DNA of 15,957 nt from JAKACU01 sp021821185 (GCA_027343965.1 DAHWJX010000162.1:1-15957); one strand, 5' to 3'. Shown: positions 6,703-13,864, numbered from the stretch's first letter. The notes: generated by a model from the letters alone, not told the origin. A program made the numbers and translations.

Positions 6703-7743
6703 ATGGTTCGCATGAACGATGGTGTACAACGCGTCACCATCATCGATGTCGCGAAAGCAGCCGGAGTTTCTAAAACTACTGTATCCCGCTTTCTCAGTGG
6801 TGAATACGAATCCATTGCGCAAGGGACTTCCAAGAAAATTGAGGCTGCTATTCAGAGTCTTAACTATCATCCAAACCGGATGGCCAGCGGATTAAAAGGC
6901 GGGAAAAGTCATCTAATTGGTCTGATTGTTGCGGATATCACCAATCCGTTCTCTACAGCCATTTTGCGCGGGGCAGAGGATATTTGCCATCAATATGACT
7001 ACAGCATGTTGGTTTGCAACTCTGACAACAATCCTGATAAGGAACGCAATTATATCCTCATGCTTCAGTCTCATCAAATTGATGGTCTTGTCATTCAAAC
7101 TACAGGTCAAAATCGATCGCTCTTGCTGGAGTTGCAGAAGGACAATACACCGATTGTTTTTCTTGACCGTGAAGTATCGGATATGAACGTAGACCTTGTG
7201 ACCGTAGATAATCGGCAAGCGACGTACGATGTTCTTGACTATTTGTTAAACCGAGGTTATCGGGATATTGGCTATTTTACACAACCGATTGCTGATGTAA
7301 GCACGCGTACCGAACGTGTTCGAGCATTTAAAACATATATGGAAGAGCAAGAGTTTAACGTGAAAAGTTCGGTTTATGAGATCAATGTCGGAAATAGCGA
7401 TCTGATGACGGAGGGCGTCAAGTCGTTTGCGAATCGGGAGACAACCAAATATAAGGCAATTTTTTCCGGAAACTCTGTGATGTTACTGAAAATTGGTCTT
7501 GAGTTGCAACGCCTAGGTTACCACGCTGGAAAGGATATCGCACTTATAGGGTTCGATGATCCGGAATGGGCACAAATGATGGGAATATCCACCGTTGCGC
7601 AGCCTACATATAATATAGGAGTGAAAGCGCTAGAGTTATTGTTGGCGCGCATCCGGGGTGACATAGGAGAAGCGCGAATCATTCGCGTACCAGGTGCATT
7701 GATTGGTCGTGAATCGACGCCAATGGTAACGGACTTGGATTAG
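6703..7743 (+). CDS. LacI-family transcriptional repressor, KdgR-like
   Basis: This is a 346-residue regulator of full family length. The N-terminal helix-turn-helix is VTIIDVAKAAGVSKTTVSRF at about residues 10-29. A hinge helix follows (NRMASGLKGGKS), then a periplasmic-binding-protein-like effector domain (LIGLIVADITNPFSTAILRGAE to the C-terminus, including ALIGFDDPEWAQM). The overall sequence looks closest to the KdgR group, which responds to 2-keto-3-deoxygluconate or related sugar acids in Bacilli. The ATG at 6703 follows GAGGG by eight bases. Operator-like palindromes lie before its own gene and before the operon that follows, so it most likely controls itself and the whole gene set to 12184. 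The true inducer is not known. Confidence 0.85.
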   Translation: MVRMNDGVQRVTIIDVAKAAGVSKTTVSRFLSGEYESIAQGTSKKIEAAIQSLNYHPNRMASGLKGGKSHLIGLIVADITNPFSTAILRGAEDICHQYDYSMLVCNSDNNPDKERNYILMLQSHQIDGLVIQTTGQNRSLLLELQKDNTPIVFLDREVSDMNVDLVTVDNRQATYDVLDYLLNRGYRDIGYFTQPIADVSTRTERVRAFKTYMEEQEFNVKSSVYEINVGNSDLMTEGVKSFANRETTKYKAIFSGNSVMLLKIGLELQRLGYHAGKDIALIGFDDPEWAQMMGISTVAQPTYNIGVKALELLLARIRGDIGEARIIRVPGALIGRESTPMVTDLD

Positions 7744-7946
7744 AACAAGCGACTGTTGGTGTAGGGGATAATCGACAATTGGATCTAGCCAATGTTCTAT
7801 GCCTATTATTTATTTTTATGGAACCGTTCCCATAACCACAAGAACTATGGTACTAAGAGTGAGGCTAAGTGACCCAATGTATGAGCAAACACGAATCGCT
7901 CAAGCAACTTATGATCACAATGCATCACTGGAGAGAAGGAAGTAGG
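7744..7946 (+). promoter_or_regulatory. Operator and promoter region of the sugar operon
   Basis: The perfect palindrome GGAACCGTTCC (7820-7830) lies in the centre of TATGG...CCATA and is the reverse complement of the regulator-gene sites. A plausible -10 is TATTAT (7804-7809); the best -35 is TTGGAT (7779-7784) at an over-long 19-bp spacing, so the promoter is only tentative. The -35 lies in an inverted repeat, ATTGG/CCAAT (7778-7793). A repressor bound at 7820-7830 would cover the transcription start. Confidence 0.5.
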
Positions 7947-8726
7947 ATGATGACCTTTATCGCAACGACTGCTTTGTTACATGAGGGGGATCATGATCAA
8001 TCCACCGTTATAGCACGAATTGCTGAGTCGGAGGCGGACGGCATTGAGATTCGGGAGGAACTATTTACTATTGAGCCGAGCAAGAGTGATCTGCAGATTT
8101 TGCAAAGGCAATGTTCAAAAGTAAATCTGGTTATCCATTACTCTTCGCCGAAGCCCATTTTATGCAATGACGCTTCCTTGAATCCAGAGGTATACGGTGT
8201 TTTGCATCGCGCAAAACACCTAAATGCTAAGCTTGTTAAGCTCACTTTGGGCAACGGTTCTCTTGAGACGGTCGATTTGAAAACGCTTTGCCAAATCAGC
8301 AATCTAACTCAGGAATATGCCTCAATTCGAATTACGATTGAAAATGACCAGACGGAGAAGGGGGGAACGTTGAAGCGCTTAGATGCATTCTTTGGACTCT
8401 GTCAAGCAAACGGAGTCCCGATAGGAATGACGTTTGACTTGGGGAATTGGCTATGGATCGGGGAAGATCCGGTCAAATCCGCCATACACTTGAAAGAGCA
8501 TGTGTGGTATGTCCACGTGAAATCTGCGGATACAAGCATATTTCCACCGCGAACTGAGGCAATAGAATGGGAGAGTCAACGAGACCAAAAGCTGGCCCAA
8601 GCATTGTCGATTTTGCCCAATTCCTGTCCGCGATGTGTAGAGTATGGCTTGACGGACTGCTCAGTTGGCCCACTGCGCAATCACGTTCATCAAATGAGGA
8701 ATTTTGGCAAGGAGTTGTTAGCATGA
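7947..8726 (+). CDS. Sugar phosphate isomerase/epimerase-like TIM barrel (AP endonuclease 2 family)
   Basis: This is a 259-residue xylose-isomerase-like TIM barrel. Family members use a divalent metal to isomerise or epimerise sugars, inosose or sugar acids. Four likely metal ligands are at the expected spots: Glu132 (TIENDQT), Asp164 (TFDLGNW), His190 (WYVHVK) and Glu232 (CVEYGL). The start is set at the ATG at 7947 because AAGGA lies six bases before it and the first beta strand (FIATTALL) follows. The frame extends up to a GTG at 7869, which has a fair site of its own and would add 26 residues. Its TGA overlaps the kinase start (ATGA). As first gene of the operon it probably reshapes the imported sugar or a phosphorylated intermediate; the reaction is not known. 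Confidence 0.8.
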   Translation: MMTFIATTALLHEGDHDQSTVIARIAESEADGIEIREELFTIEPSKSDLQILQRQCSKVNLVIHYSSPKPILCNDASLNPEVYGVLHRAKHLNAKLVKLTLGNGSLETVDLKTLCQISNLTQEYASIRITIENDQTEKGGTLKRLDAFFGLCQANGVPIGMTFDLGNWLWIGEDPVKSAIHLKEHVWYVHVKSADTSIFPPRTEAIEWESQRDQKLAQALSILPNSCPRCVEYGLTDCSVGPLRNHVHQMRNFGKELLA

Positions 8727-9688
8727 ACCACTGGGACGTTCTTACATTTGGCGAACCGCTCGTCAATTTTGTGGCTGAGAATGAAGGTCCAGTTCACGAT
8801 GTGGTGCACTTTATCAGGTCTTTGGGAGGTGCCGAGACGAACGTTGCTGTGGGTCTCTCTCGCCTTCAACGCAGTGTTGCGCTCATTACGCAACTTGGAT
8901 CTGACATCTTGGGTGACTATACGATTTCCGTGTTACAGAAAGAAGGTGTAGACGTATCGTTAATTACTCGTGGTGAAAGCGAATACACAGGATATCAGTT
9001 CAAAACAAAGGCGATCAAAGGAGATCCAGAGATTCATTACTGCCGGCGCAATTCTGCTGCAAGCAAGGTAAAGTGGAGGAATTCGTTGATAGATGCGATT
9101 CGCGAGGCTTCTCATGTTCACCTTACAGGGATCCCCTTGGCACTTTCCAATTCTACACGAGCCGTGTCAGCCGAAATCTTGGAGGTATCTAGGCAATATG
9201 GTATTCCGGTAACATTCGATCCCAATTTACGTCCGGTTCTCTGGTCATCCGAACACGAAATGGTGACAACTGTAAATAAGTACGCTGTTCTGGCAGATAT
9301 CGTGATGCCTGGAATTCGAGAGGGCCAGATTCTGACTGGCTTTCAAGAGCCACGAGACATTGCAGGATTTTATCTCAATAAGGAGGTGAGGCTGGTCATC
9401 GTTAAGCTGGGGCCTGAAGGGGCTTACTACAGAAGTCATGAGGAAGAAGGTATCGTAGCTGGATTTACCGTACCGAAAGTTGTCGATACTGTCGGCGCTG
9501 GAGATGGATTTGCTGTAGGCGTCATCGATGCACTCCTAGATGGTTTGCCCGTACGGGAGGCGGTACGGCATGGATGTGCGGTTGGGGCTATGGCAGTTAT
9601 GTCGGAAGGTGATCTTGATGGTTTACCCAATATTACTACTCTTTCAGCATTTATGAATTCGAACCTAGGGAGGATGTCCACATGTTGA
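8723..9688 (+). CDS. PfkB-family carbohydrate kinase, 2-keto-3-deoxygluconate kinase type
   Basis: This is a 321-residue ribokinase-like sugar kinase. The start at ATG 8723 overlaps the preceding stop and follows AAGGAG by eight bases; the open frame reaching back to 8567 is not used. Substrate-side signature GGAETNVAVGLSRL is at 35-48, the KDG-kinase-like segment CRRNSAAS at 107-114, and FDPNLRP at 165-171. The ATP/anion hole DTVGAGDGF with catalytic Asp261 is at 255-263. The FDPNLR and RxNSAAS segments point to KdgK or ketogluconate kinase rather than fructokinase. It would phosphorylate the C6-type hydroxyl of an imported keto sugar acid or ketose. No kdgA aldolase is nearby, so the usual KDPG outcome is not supported here. 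Confidence 0.85.
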   Translation: MNHWDVLTFGEPLVNFVAENEGPVHDVVHFIRSLGGAETNVAVGLSRLQRSVALITQLGSDILGDYTISVLQKEGVDVSLITRGESEYTGYQFKTKAIKGDPEIHYCRRNSAASKVKWRNSLIDAIREASHVHLTGIPLALSNSTRAVSAEILEVSRQYGIPVTFDPNLRPVLWSSEHEMVTTVNKYAVLADIVMPGIREGQILTGFQEPRDIAGFYLNKEVRLVIVKLGPEGAYYRSHEEEGIVAGFTVPKVVDTVGAGDGFAVGVIDALLDGLPVREAVRHGCAVGAMAVMSEGDLDGLPNITTLSAFMNSNLGRMSTC

Positions 9689-10974
9689 TGAATAATTCAC
9701 TATCCAGTTCTCGATGGACGCGATTGATCCCAATTATATTCGTCACGTACAGTTTGGCCTTTCTGGACAGATCGAACTATGGATTTGGTGCTGCATCAGG
9801 TTTGACACAGGCACTTCATATCACTGGGGCAGCCTCCTCTTTGTTAGGTGCTCTATTCTTCTTAGGTTATTTCTTCTTTCAGATTCCTGGTGCCCATTAT
9901 GCGGAGAAATACAGTGCGAAGAAACTTATTTTCTGGGCATTGATTCTATGGGGCGTTCTAGCCTCTTTACAAGGCGTAATTCAAAACATACCGCTTTTGT
10001 TCGCAGACCGGTTTCTTCTTGGCGTGGTAGAAAGCGTTGTCATGCCTGCTATGCTTGTTTTCATCAGCCACTGGTTTACCAACCGTGAACGGTCGCGTGC
10101 AAACACATTTCTAATTCTCGGCAATCCGATAACCGTATTGTGGATGTCAGTCATTTCCGGATATCTGGTGCAGTGGTTTCACTGGCAGGGAATGTTTATC
10201 CTAGAGGGAATTCCTTCTATCATTTGGGCGTTCGTCTGGTGGGCATTAGTAAGCGATAGACCCAAAAATGCAAACTGGCTGACCAAGGGTGAACAAGATG
10301 CTGTGATAAGTGCACTCGCCGAAGAACAAAAAGGTCTCAAACAGATAAAAAACTATCGAGAGGCCTTTTCGTCTCGTCCAGTTGTATTATTAGCGCTTCA
10401 GTACTTCTTTTGGAGTATAGGGGTATATGGTTTTGTGCTGTGGTTGCCATCCATGATAAAATCAGCGTCTCACCTTGGAATTATTAGCACTGGTTGGTTG
10501 TCGTCTATACCATATTTGCTCGCGACAATCCTGATGATTGGGAGTTCGTTTCTGTCCGACCGCCGACCTTCAAGCCGTAAGACACATGTCTGGGTATCAT
10601 TGCTGATTGGGGCCATCGCTTTCTATGCTTCATATCTTCTCGGATCCGGTCATTTCATATGGTCATTTATCTTGCTTGTAATTGCCGGCGGTACCATGTA
10701 TGCGCCGTATGGGCCCTTTTTCGCCATTATTCCTGATATTTTACCGAGCAATGTTGCGGGAGCGGCGATGGCTTTAATCAATGGCATGGGTGCACTTGGA
10801 TCCTTTGTGGGGTCCTATTTCGTCGGATACTTGAACAGCACAACCAACAGTCCCAATGCATCGTATGCATTTATGGCGCTTTCCCTCGTAGCTTCGGTGG
10901 TATTGACGATGGTCGTGCGTGTTCGTAAAGAGAACTTTGATACGACATCGAAACATGGATATGTAATACAATGA
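9682..10974 (+). CDS. MFS transporter, anion:cation symporter (ACS) family
   Basis: This is a 430-residue permease with about twelve membrane segments, and it sets the substrate entry for the operon. The first helix carries YSLAFLDRSNYGFG, matching the DR(S/A)N signature of the ACS family. That family includes hexuronate, glucarate, galactonate and rhamnonate transporters, normally proton symporters for organic anions. FADRFLLGVVESVVMPAML forms the conserved loop and helix 4, and a cytoplasmic loop (SDRPKNANWLTKGEQDAV) separates the two halves. The ATG at 9682 has GGGAGG eight bases upstream and overlaps the kinase stop by seven bases. An acid sugar is the most likely substrate; the exact one is unknown. 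Confidence 0.88.
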   Translation: MLMNNSLSSSRWTRLIPIIFVTYSLAFLDRSNYGFGAASGLTQALHITGAASSLLGALFFLGYFFFQIPGAHYAEKYSAKKLIFWALILWGVLASLQGVIQNIPLLFADRFLLGVVESVVMPAMLVFISHWFTNRERSRANTFLILGNPITVLWMSVISGYLVQWFHWQGMFILEGIPSIIWAFVWWALVSDRPKNANWLTKGEQDAVISALAEEQKGLKQIKNYREAFSSRPVVLLALQYFFWSIGVYGFVLWLPSMIKSASHLGIISTGWLSSIPYLLATILMIGSSFLSDRRPSSRKTHVWVSLLIGAIAFYASYLLGSGHFIWSFILLVIAGGTMYAPYGPFFAIIPDILPSNVAGAAMALINGMGALGSFVGSYFVGYLNSTTNSPNASYAFMALSLVASVVLTMVVRVRKENFDTTSKHGYVIQ

Positions 10975-11588
10975 AGATTCAACTAGCGTTAGATAGGTTA
11001 ACCGTTGCCGAGGCCGTTACAATGGCCTCGGTTGCCGCTCCCTACGTTGATTGGATAGAGGTCGGAACATCATTGATTAAGGAGTTCGGGATGGCCAGTA
11101 TTTCGGAGCTGCGGCGGGCATTTCCGAAATATATCATCGTGGCGGATATGAAAACATTCGATAACGCTGTATATGAAATGGAGATGTGTTTTAGCTCCGG
11201 TGCCAATGTTGCTACGGTTATGGCTGCGGCACCGAAAGCAACCGTTGTTGCATGCAAGGATGTTGCGGACAAATTTGGAGGCCACATCATGGTGGATCTC
11301 CTTGCCACTGACAGAAAAAAGCGTGAGCAGTTGCATGATATTCAAGATGTTACATGGTGTTATCATGTGAGTAAAGATCAACAAGAGTTTGGCGGACAAA
11401 CCGCACGCGCCGTGGAAGTTTACCAGCACCCAATCGGGGTCCAAGTTGCTGTTGCTGGGGGTATCGCTTTGGACATGATTCCAAGTCTCAAAATGAAAGC
11501 AGTGAACGTGGTCATCGTCGGATCGGCCATTTTAAAGACTTCGGATCCGGCTGCTGCTGCCAAAGCGTTTTATGAAGCGGTTCATTAG
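10971..11588 (+). CDS. HPS/KGPDC-family enzyme (hexulose-6-phosphate synthase or keto-gulonate-6-phosphate decarboxylase type)
   Basis: This is a 205-residue member of the orotidine decarboxylase suprafamily. Hexulose-phosphate synthase (HPS) joins formaldehyde to ribulose 5-phosphate; KGPDC (UlaD) decarboxylates 3-keto-L-gulonate 6-phosphate. Shared magnesium and phosphate-site residues are visible: Asp8 (LALD), Glu30 (IEVG), Asp59, Lys61 and Asp64 (ADMKTFD), His132 (YHVSKD), Gly-Gly at 163-164 and VGSAI at 183-187. At the specificity positions it has Asp109 and Ala162, as in HPS, but Lys135 where KGPDC has Arg and HPS has a small residue. The start (ATG 10971) overlaps the transporter stop and lacks a good ribosome binding site, so translation is probably coupled. 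The name is uncertain between the two activities. Confidence 0.8.
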   Translation: MKIQLALDRLTVAEAVTMASVAAPYVDWIEVGTSLIKEFGMASISELRRAFPKYIIVADMKTFDNAVYEMEMCFSSGANVATVMAAAPKATVVACKDVADKFGGHIMVDLLATDRKKREQLHDIQDVTWCYHVSKDQQEFGGQTARAVEVYQHPIGVQVAVAGGIALDMIPSLKMKAVNVVIVGSAILKTSDPAAAAKAFYEAVH

Positions 11589-11635
11589 TAGGCAGAGTAT
11601 CGATCATCTATTTATGGTAAAAAGGGGTAGATTTC

Positions 11636-12184
11636 ATGTCAGTTCTTGCACAAATTGTCAGCGAGATAAACGGCGTGCTTGAACAAATTGACGAAGCGGG
11701 GATCCTCAAGTTGGCTTATTCTCTCACGATGGCAAAGCGTATTTTTGTCGTCGGCGAAGGTCGCTCTGGGCTGATGGCCAAAGCATTTGCGATGCGTCTG
11801 ATGCATCTCGGTGCCGCCGTGTATGTTGTGGGGGAGACCATTACACCTGCTCTTGCCAAAGAGGATTTATTGATCGGCGTATCGGGATCCGGTAAGACGG
11901 AAATGGTGGTTCGATTCACGCAAAAGGCAATGGAGATTGGCGCCGCAACGTATGCAATCACGACGAACAGTTCATCTCCGTTGGCCGGGGCAGCCATGCA
12001 TGTCCTCGTCGTTCCTGCAGCTACTAAGCACCGAAATCAAGGTGAAAAAGAAACTATTCAACCGCTCGGGTCGCAATTTGACCAGGCAGTACACATAACC
12101 CTCGATGCTGTATGCCTGCTGTACGCAAATCTTCGCCAGGAGGACAGTCAAATCGTTCTTGGACGTCACAGTAATCTAGAATAG
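11636..12184 (+). CDS. 6-phospho-3-hexuloisomerase (PHI)-like SIS-domain protein
   Basis: This is a 182-residue single SIS-domain protein of the HxlB/PHI group. In the ribulose monophosphate pathway PHI converts D-arabino-3-hexulose 6-phosphate to fructose 6-phosphate. Family hallmarks are GEGRSGLMAKAFAMRLMHLG (41-59, sugar-phosphate binding), GVSGSGKT (81-88) and IQPLGSQFDQ (141-150). Two positions are unusual: the SGSG loop is followed by Lys87 where PHI normally has Glu, and PLGSQFD has Asp149 where PHI normally has the catalytic Glu. ATG 11636 has AAAGGGG about nine bases upstream. It lies 47 bases after the HPS-like gene with no promoter or terminator seen, and ends the operon. It may isomerise a different phosphorylated ketose. 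Confidence 0.8.
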   Translation: MSVLAQIVSEINGVLEQIDEAGILKLAYSLTMAKRIFVVGEGRSGLMAKAFAMRLMHLGAAVYVVGETITPALAKEDLLIGVSGSGKTEMVVRFTQKAMEIGAATYAITTNSSSPLAGAAMHVLVVPAATKHRNQGEKETIQPLGSQFDQAVHITLDAVCLLYANLRQEDSQIVLGRHSNLE

Positions 12185-12309
12185 AGACGGATTTGTTTAA
12201 TCGCCCCTTGCTGAATGGCGCGGTCAACAATACTCCTCATTCCCTGAGTTTGTTTAGAAAACGACTTTTAAATGTCTGGGGTAACGATTTTGATCTTGTC
12301 ACTCATCAT
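12166..12309 (-). pseudogene. Possible short gene relic overlapping the end of the PHI-like gene
   Basis: On the minus strand a strong GGAGG site lies 5-8 bases before twin ATG codons (12309, 12306) that open only 13 codons (MMSDKIKIVTPDI) before TAA at 12268-12270. The same frame continues for another 33 codons with protein-like composition (SKQTQGMRSIVDRAIQQGAIK) to a TGA inside the PHI-like gene. I do not recognise it. It may be the start of a lost gene; chance cannot be excluded. Confidence 0.2.
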
Positions 12310-12373
12310 ATATGCCTCCATCATCTTTTTATCATGTCAAAGGAACATATGCCATATACGAGTGGTAAATAAA

Positions 12374-12401
12374 ATAAAAGCCCGAACAGTAGACGTTCGG
12401 G
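12374..12401 (-). terminator. Rho-independent terminator of the tRNA-Arg gene
   Basis: CCCGAAC (12401-12395, minus strand) and GTTCGGG (12387-12381) form a perfect 7-bp stem with a seven-base loop, followed on the minus strand by CTTTTATTTTATTT. It lies 18 bases after the tRNA 3' end. Confidence 0.85.
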
Positions 12402-12418
12402 AAATTCATTTGTTTTTA

Positions 12419-12493
12419 TGGTGCGCCCGAAGGGAATCGAACCCCTACCTCAGGCTCCGGAGGCCTACGTCCTATCCATTGGACCACGGGCGC
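12419..12493 (-). tRNA. tRNA-Arg (anticodon CCG)
   Basis: The minus strand folds into a full cloverleaf. The acceptor GCGCCCG (12493-12487) pairs with CGGGCGC (12429-12423). The D arm is GTCC...GGAC, and the anticodon stem TAGGC/GCCTG has the loop CTCCGGA, which places CCG at positions 34-36. The T arm carries TTCGATT. The discriminator is A, and CCA is encoded at 12421-12419. It reads CGG arginine codons and has its own terminator. Open frames crossing it on the plus strand are spurious. Confidence 0.95.
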
Positions 12494-12544
12494 ATACATA
12501 TTACACATGCTTTGTTATTATACACACATACCCTACTAAGCGCA

Positions 12545-12772
12545 ACAGGGATTATGCTTGTGCCGGACGGTTGCCGCGATCCAATGGCTGCACGCGTTAC
12601 TGACACAACGTTTGTACTTGCTTGCGATGTTGTAAATCCGCTGTACGGGCCAAATGGCGCTTCAAGCAATATGGTCAAGCAACTTGATGAGGCATTACGC
12701 CATTATGTTGATATTGCGTGTTTTTTACGTCTTACCTGGAGGCGGGCAGGATCTCGGTGACGTTACTTAAAT
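12545..12772 (+). pseudogene. Glycerate kinase relic
   Basis: A short plus-strand frame contains VLACDVVNPLYGPNGAS and, right after it, MVKQLDEALRHYVDIA. Both are conserved blocks of glycerate kinases (GlxK/GarK type), which form phosphoglycerate from glycerate. In intact enzymes a FGPQKGA-like segment lies between these blocks; here it is deleted. After the second block the frame shifts at a run of six T bases (about 12720-12725), beyond which VLPGGGQDLGD in another frame looks like the next glycine-rich block. The N-terminal and C-terminal parts of this roughly 380-residue enzyme are missing. It cannot be functional. Confidence 0.65.
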
Positions 12773-12818
12773 AGTCCTAGACAGGCCTAGTGAAGAAGTC
12801 TTTGCCGCGCAGAACATC

Positions 12819-12847
12819 TTGTCACGAACACGGTTCCATGATACTGT
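12819..12847 (+). promoter_or_regulatory. Likely sigma-A promoter of the L,D-transpeptidase gene
   Basis: TTGTCA (12819-12824) and TACTGT (12842-12847) are separated by exactly 17 bp and lie about 55 bases upstream of the chosen start codon. The region between the tRNA and this promoter holds only the glycerate kinase relic. Confidence 0.5.
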
Positions 12848-12904
12848 CAAAGTAATATCGAGAAAGAGGCTGACCTGTAAAGGATGGCAGTAGGAGGGAA
12901 TCGC

Positions 12905-13771
12905 GTGGGTTGGCGTGGAGCGGTTGTCAGTTTATTTTTGATAGCAGGCATTGCTGGTGGAGCTTATGCAGCTTATAATCCTAACGTTATGGCAGTCGGC
13001 GAGAGTTTATTGCATTCATCAGCACATAAAGTGCAAGACGTAGTAGGGGTTATTCCGACGACAGGTAAAAAGTCAAGTGGGCGTAGCACAATGAGTTCTT
13101 CGCAGTCAGGATCAGGTAGTGGAACGACTCAAGTAACACAGGTTGCTGTGACTACGAACAATGCACCGCCGCTTAACCCGGTGGTCATTGATGGTGTCCA
13201 CTTACCCTATAATCCTTACCAACCCTCTGATGGGGCCTATCCTGTCTTGACGAACAATGAGCATGTATGGATTGACGTGAGCATTAGCCAACAGTTAGTG
13301 TACATATTTAATGGAAACCATTTGCTGTATACGATGATAACCTCAACCGGTATCGATACCAACCCCAATACGAGCACACCATTAGGCGTATACCATGTGC
13401 AACCGTACAGTGGTACTTGGTTTTATGCCGCTCAGTATCAAGAAGGTGCACAGTATTGGGTATCGTGGCTAGATAATGGTGTATTTTTATTTCACAGCGT
13501 TCCGGAAGACGTAAATCACAAGTTACTTGTTAATATCGCTGCTGAACTGGGCCATCCAGCCTCACATGGGTGCTTCCATTTGACGATACCCGATGCCAAA
13601 TGGATCTATGACAATATCAACACAGGTACGACTGTAGTTGTAGAACAAGCACCAGTCAAATTGCTCGGTAAAACCATCTATAAACCTAGCGCTGATCAGC
13701 AAGCAGCCATTGCGGCATCTGTCGCAGCGAACCAAACGGCTAGCACAAACAGTAGCAGTTCGGCAAGTTAA
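12905..13771 (+). CDS. L,D-transpeptidase (YkuD family), membrane-anchored or secreted
   Basis: This is a 288-residue cell-wall enzyme. YkuD-type L,D-transpeptidases cross-link peptidoglycan through a cysteine. The start is the GTG at 12905, seven bases after GGAGG; an ATG at 12884 in the same frame has no properly spaced site. The N-terminus has a hydrophobic segment (AVVSLFLIAGIAGGAYAAY, about residues 6-24), an anchor or signal. A Ser/Gly/Thr-rich linker (about 55-85) follows, and the YkuD domain lies at about 120-245. Active-site residues are His197 (FLFHSVP), His221 and Cys223 in SHGCFHL. The usual motif is SHGC-x-R, and here His225 replaces that arginine. The C-terminus is a Ser/Ala/Asn-rich tail. 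It stands alone, ahead of a shared terminator. Confidence 0.85.
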   Translation: MGWRGAVVSLFLIAGIAGGAYAAYNPNVMAVGESLLHSSAHKVQDVVGVIPTTGKKSSGRSTMSSSQSGSGSGTTQVTQVAVTTNNAPPLNPVVIDGVHLPYNPYQPSDGAYPVLTNNEHVWIDVSISQQLVYIFNGNHLLYTMITSTGIDTNPNTSTPLGVYHVQPYSGTWFYAAQYQEGAQYWVSWLDNGVFLFHSVPEDVNHKLLVNIAAELGHPASHGCFHLTIPDAKWIYDNINTGTTVVVEQAPVKLLGKTIYKPSADQQAAIAASVAANQTASTNSSSSAS

Positions 13772-13790
13772 TGTTCGTTACGAAATACAA

Positions 13791-13834
13791 AGAGGCAGGG
13801 CCCTAACCGTACCGTGGAAAAGGGCTTTGCCTCT
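13791..13834. terminator. Bidirectional terminator between convergent genes
   Basis: AGAGGCA...GCCC and GGGC...TGCCTCT form a long stem with two G-T pairs in the middle, between the stop codons of the L,D-transpeptidase gene (plus) and the comER-like gene (minus). The minus-strand side is followed by TTTGTATTT; the plus-strand side has only a weak T tract. Confidence 0.7.
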
Positions 13835-13864
13835 TACTTGTCTATTGGCTGTGGGCTCTACGTT

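Noticed and set aside
8567..8722. A 52-codon N-terminal extension of the PfkB kinase.
   Set aside because: It lies wholly inside the TIM-barrel gene; the ATG at 8723 has a good ribosome binding site and the kinase fold begins there.
12272..12760. A 162-codon plus-strand open frame.
   Set aside because: It runs through the antisense of tRNA-Arg and its terminator. Only its last part is meaningful, as the glycerate kinase relic.
12829..12839. The 10-mer ACGGTTCCAT, shared with the LacI-type operators, lies between the -35 and -10 of the L,D-transpeptidase promoter.
   Set aside because: The left half-site is displaced (GAAC with a three-base spacer instead of one), so the palindrome is lost. 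A single half-site match is weak evidence for control by the KdgR-like repressor.
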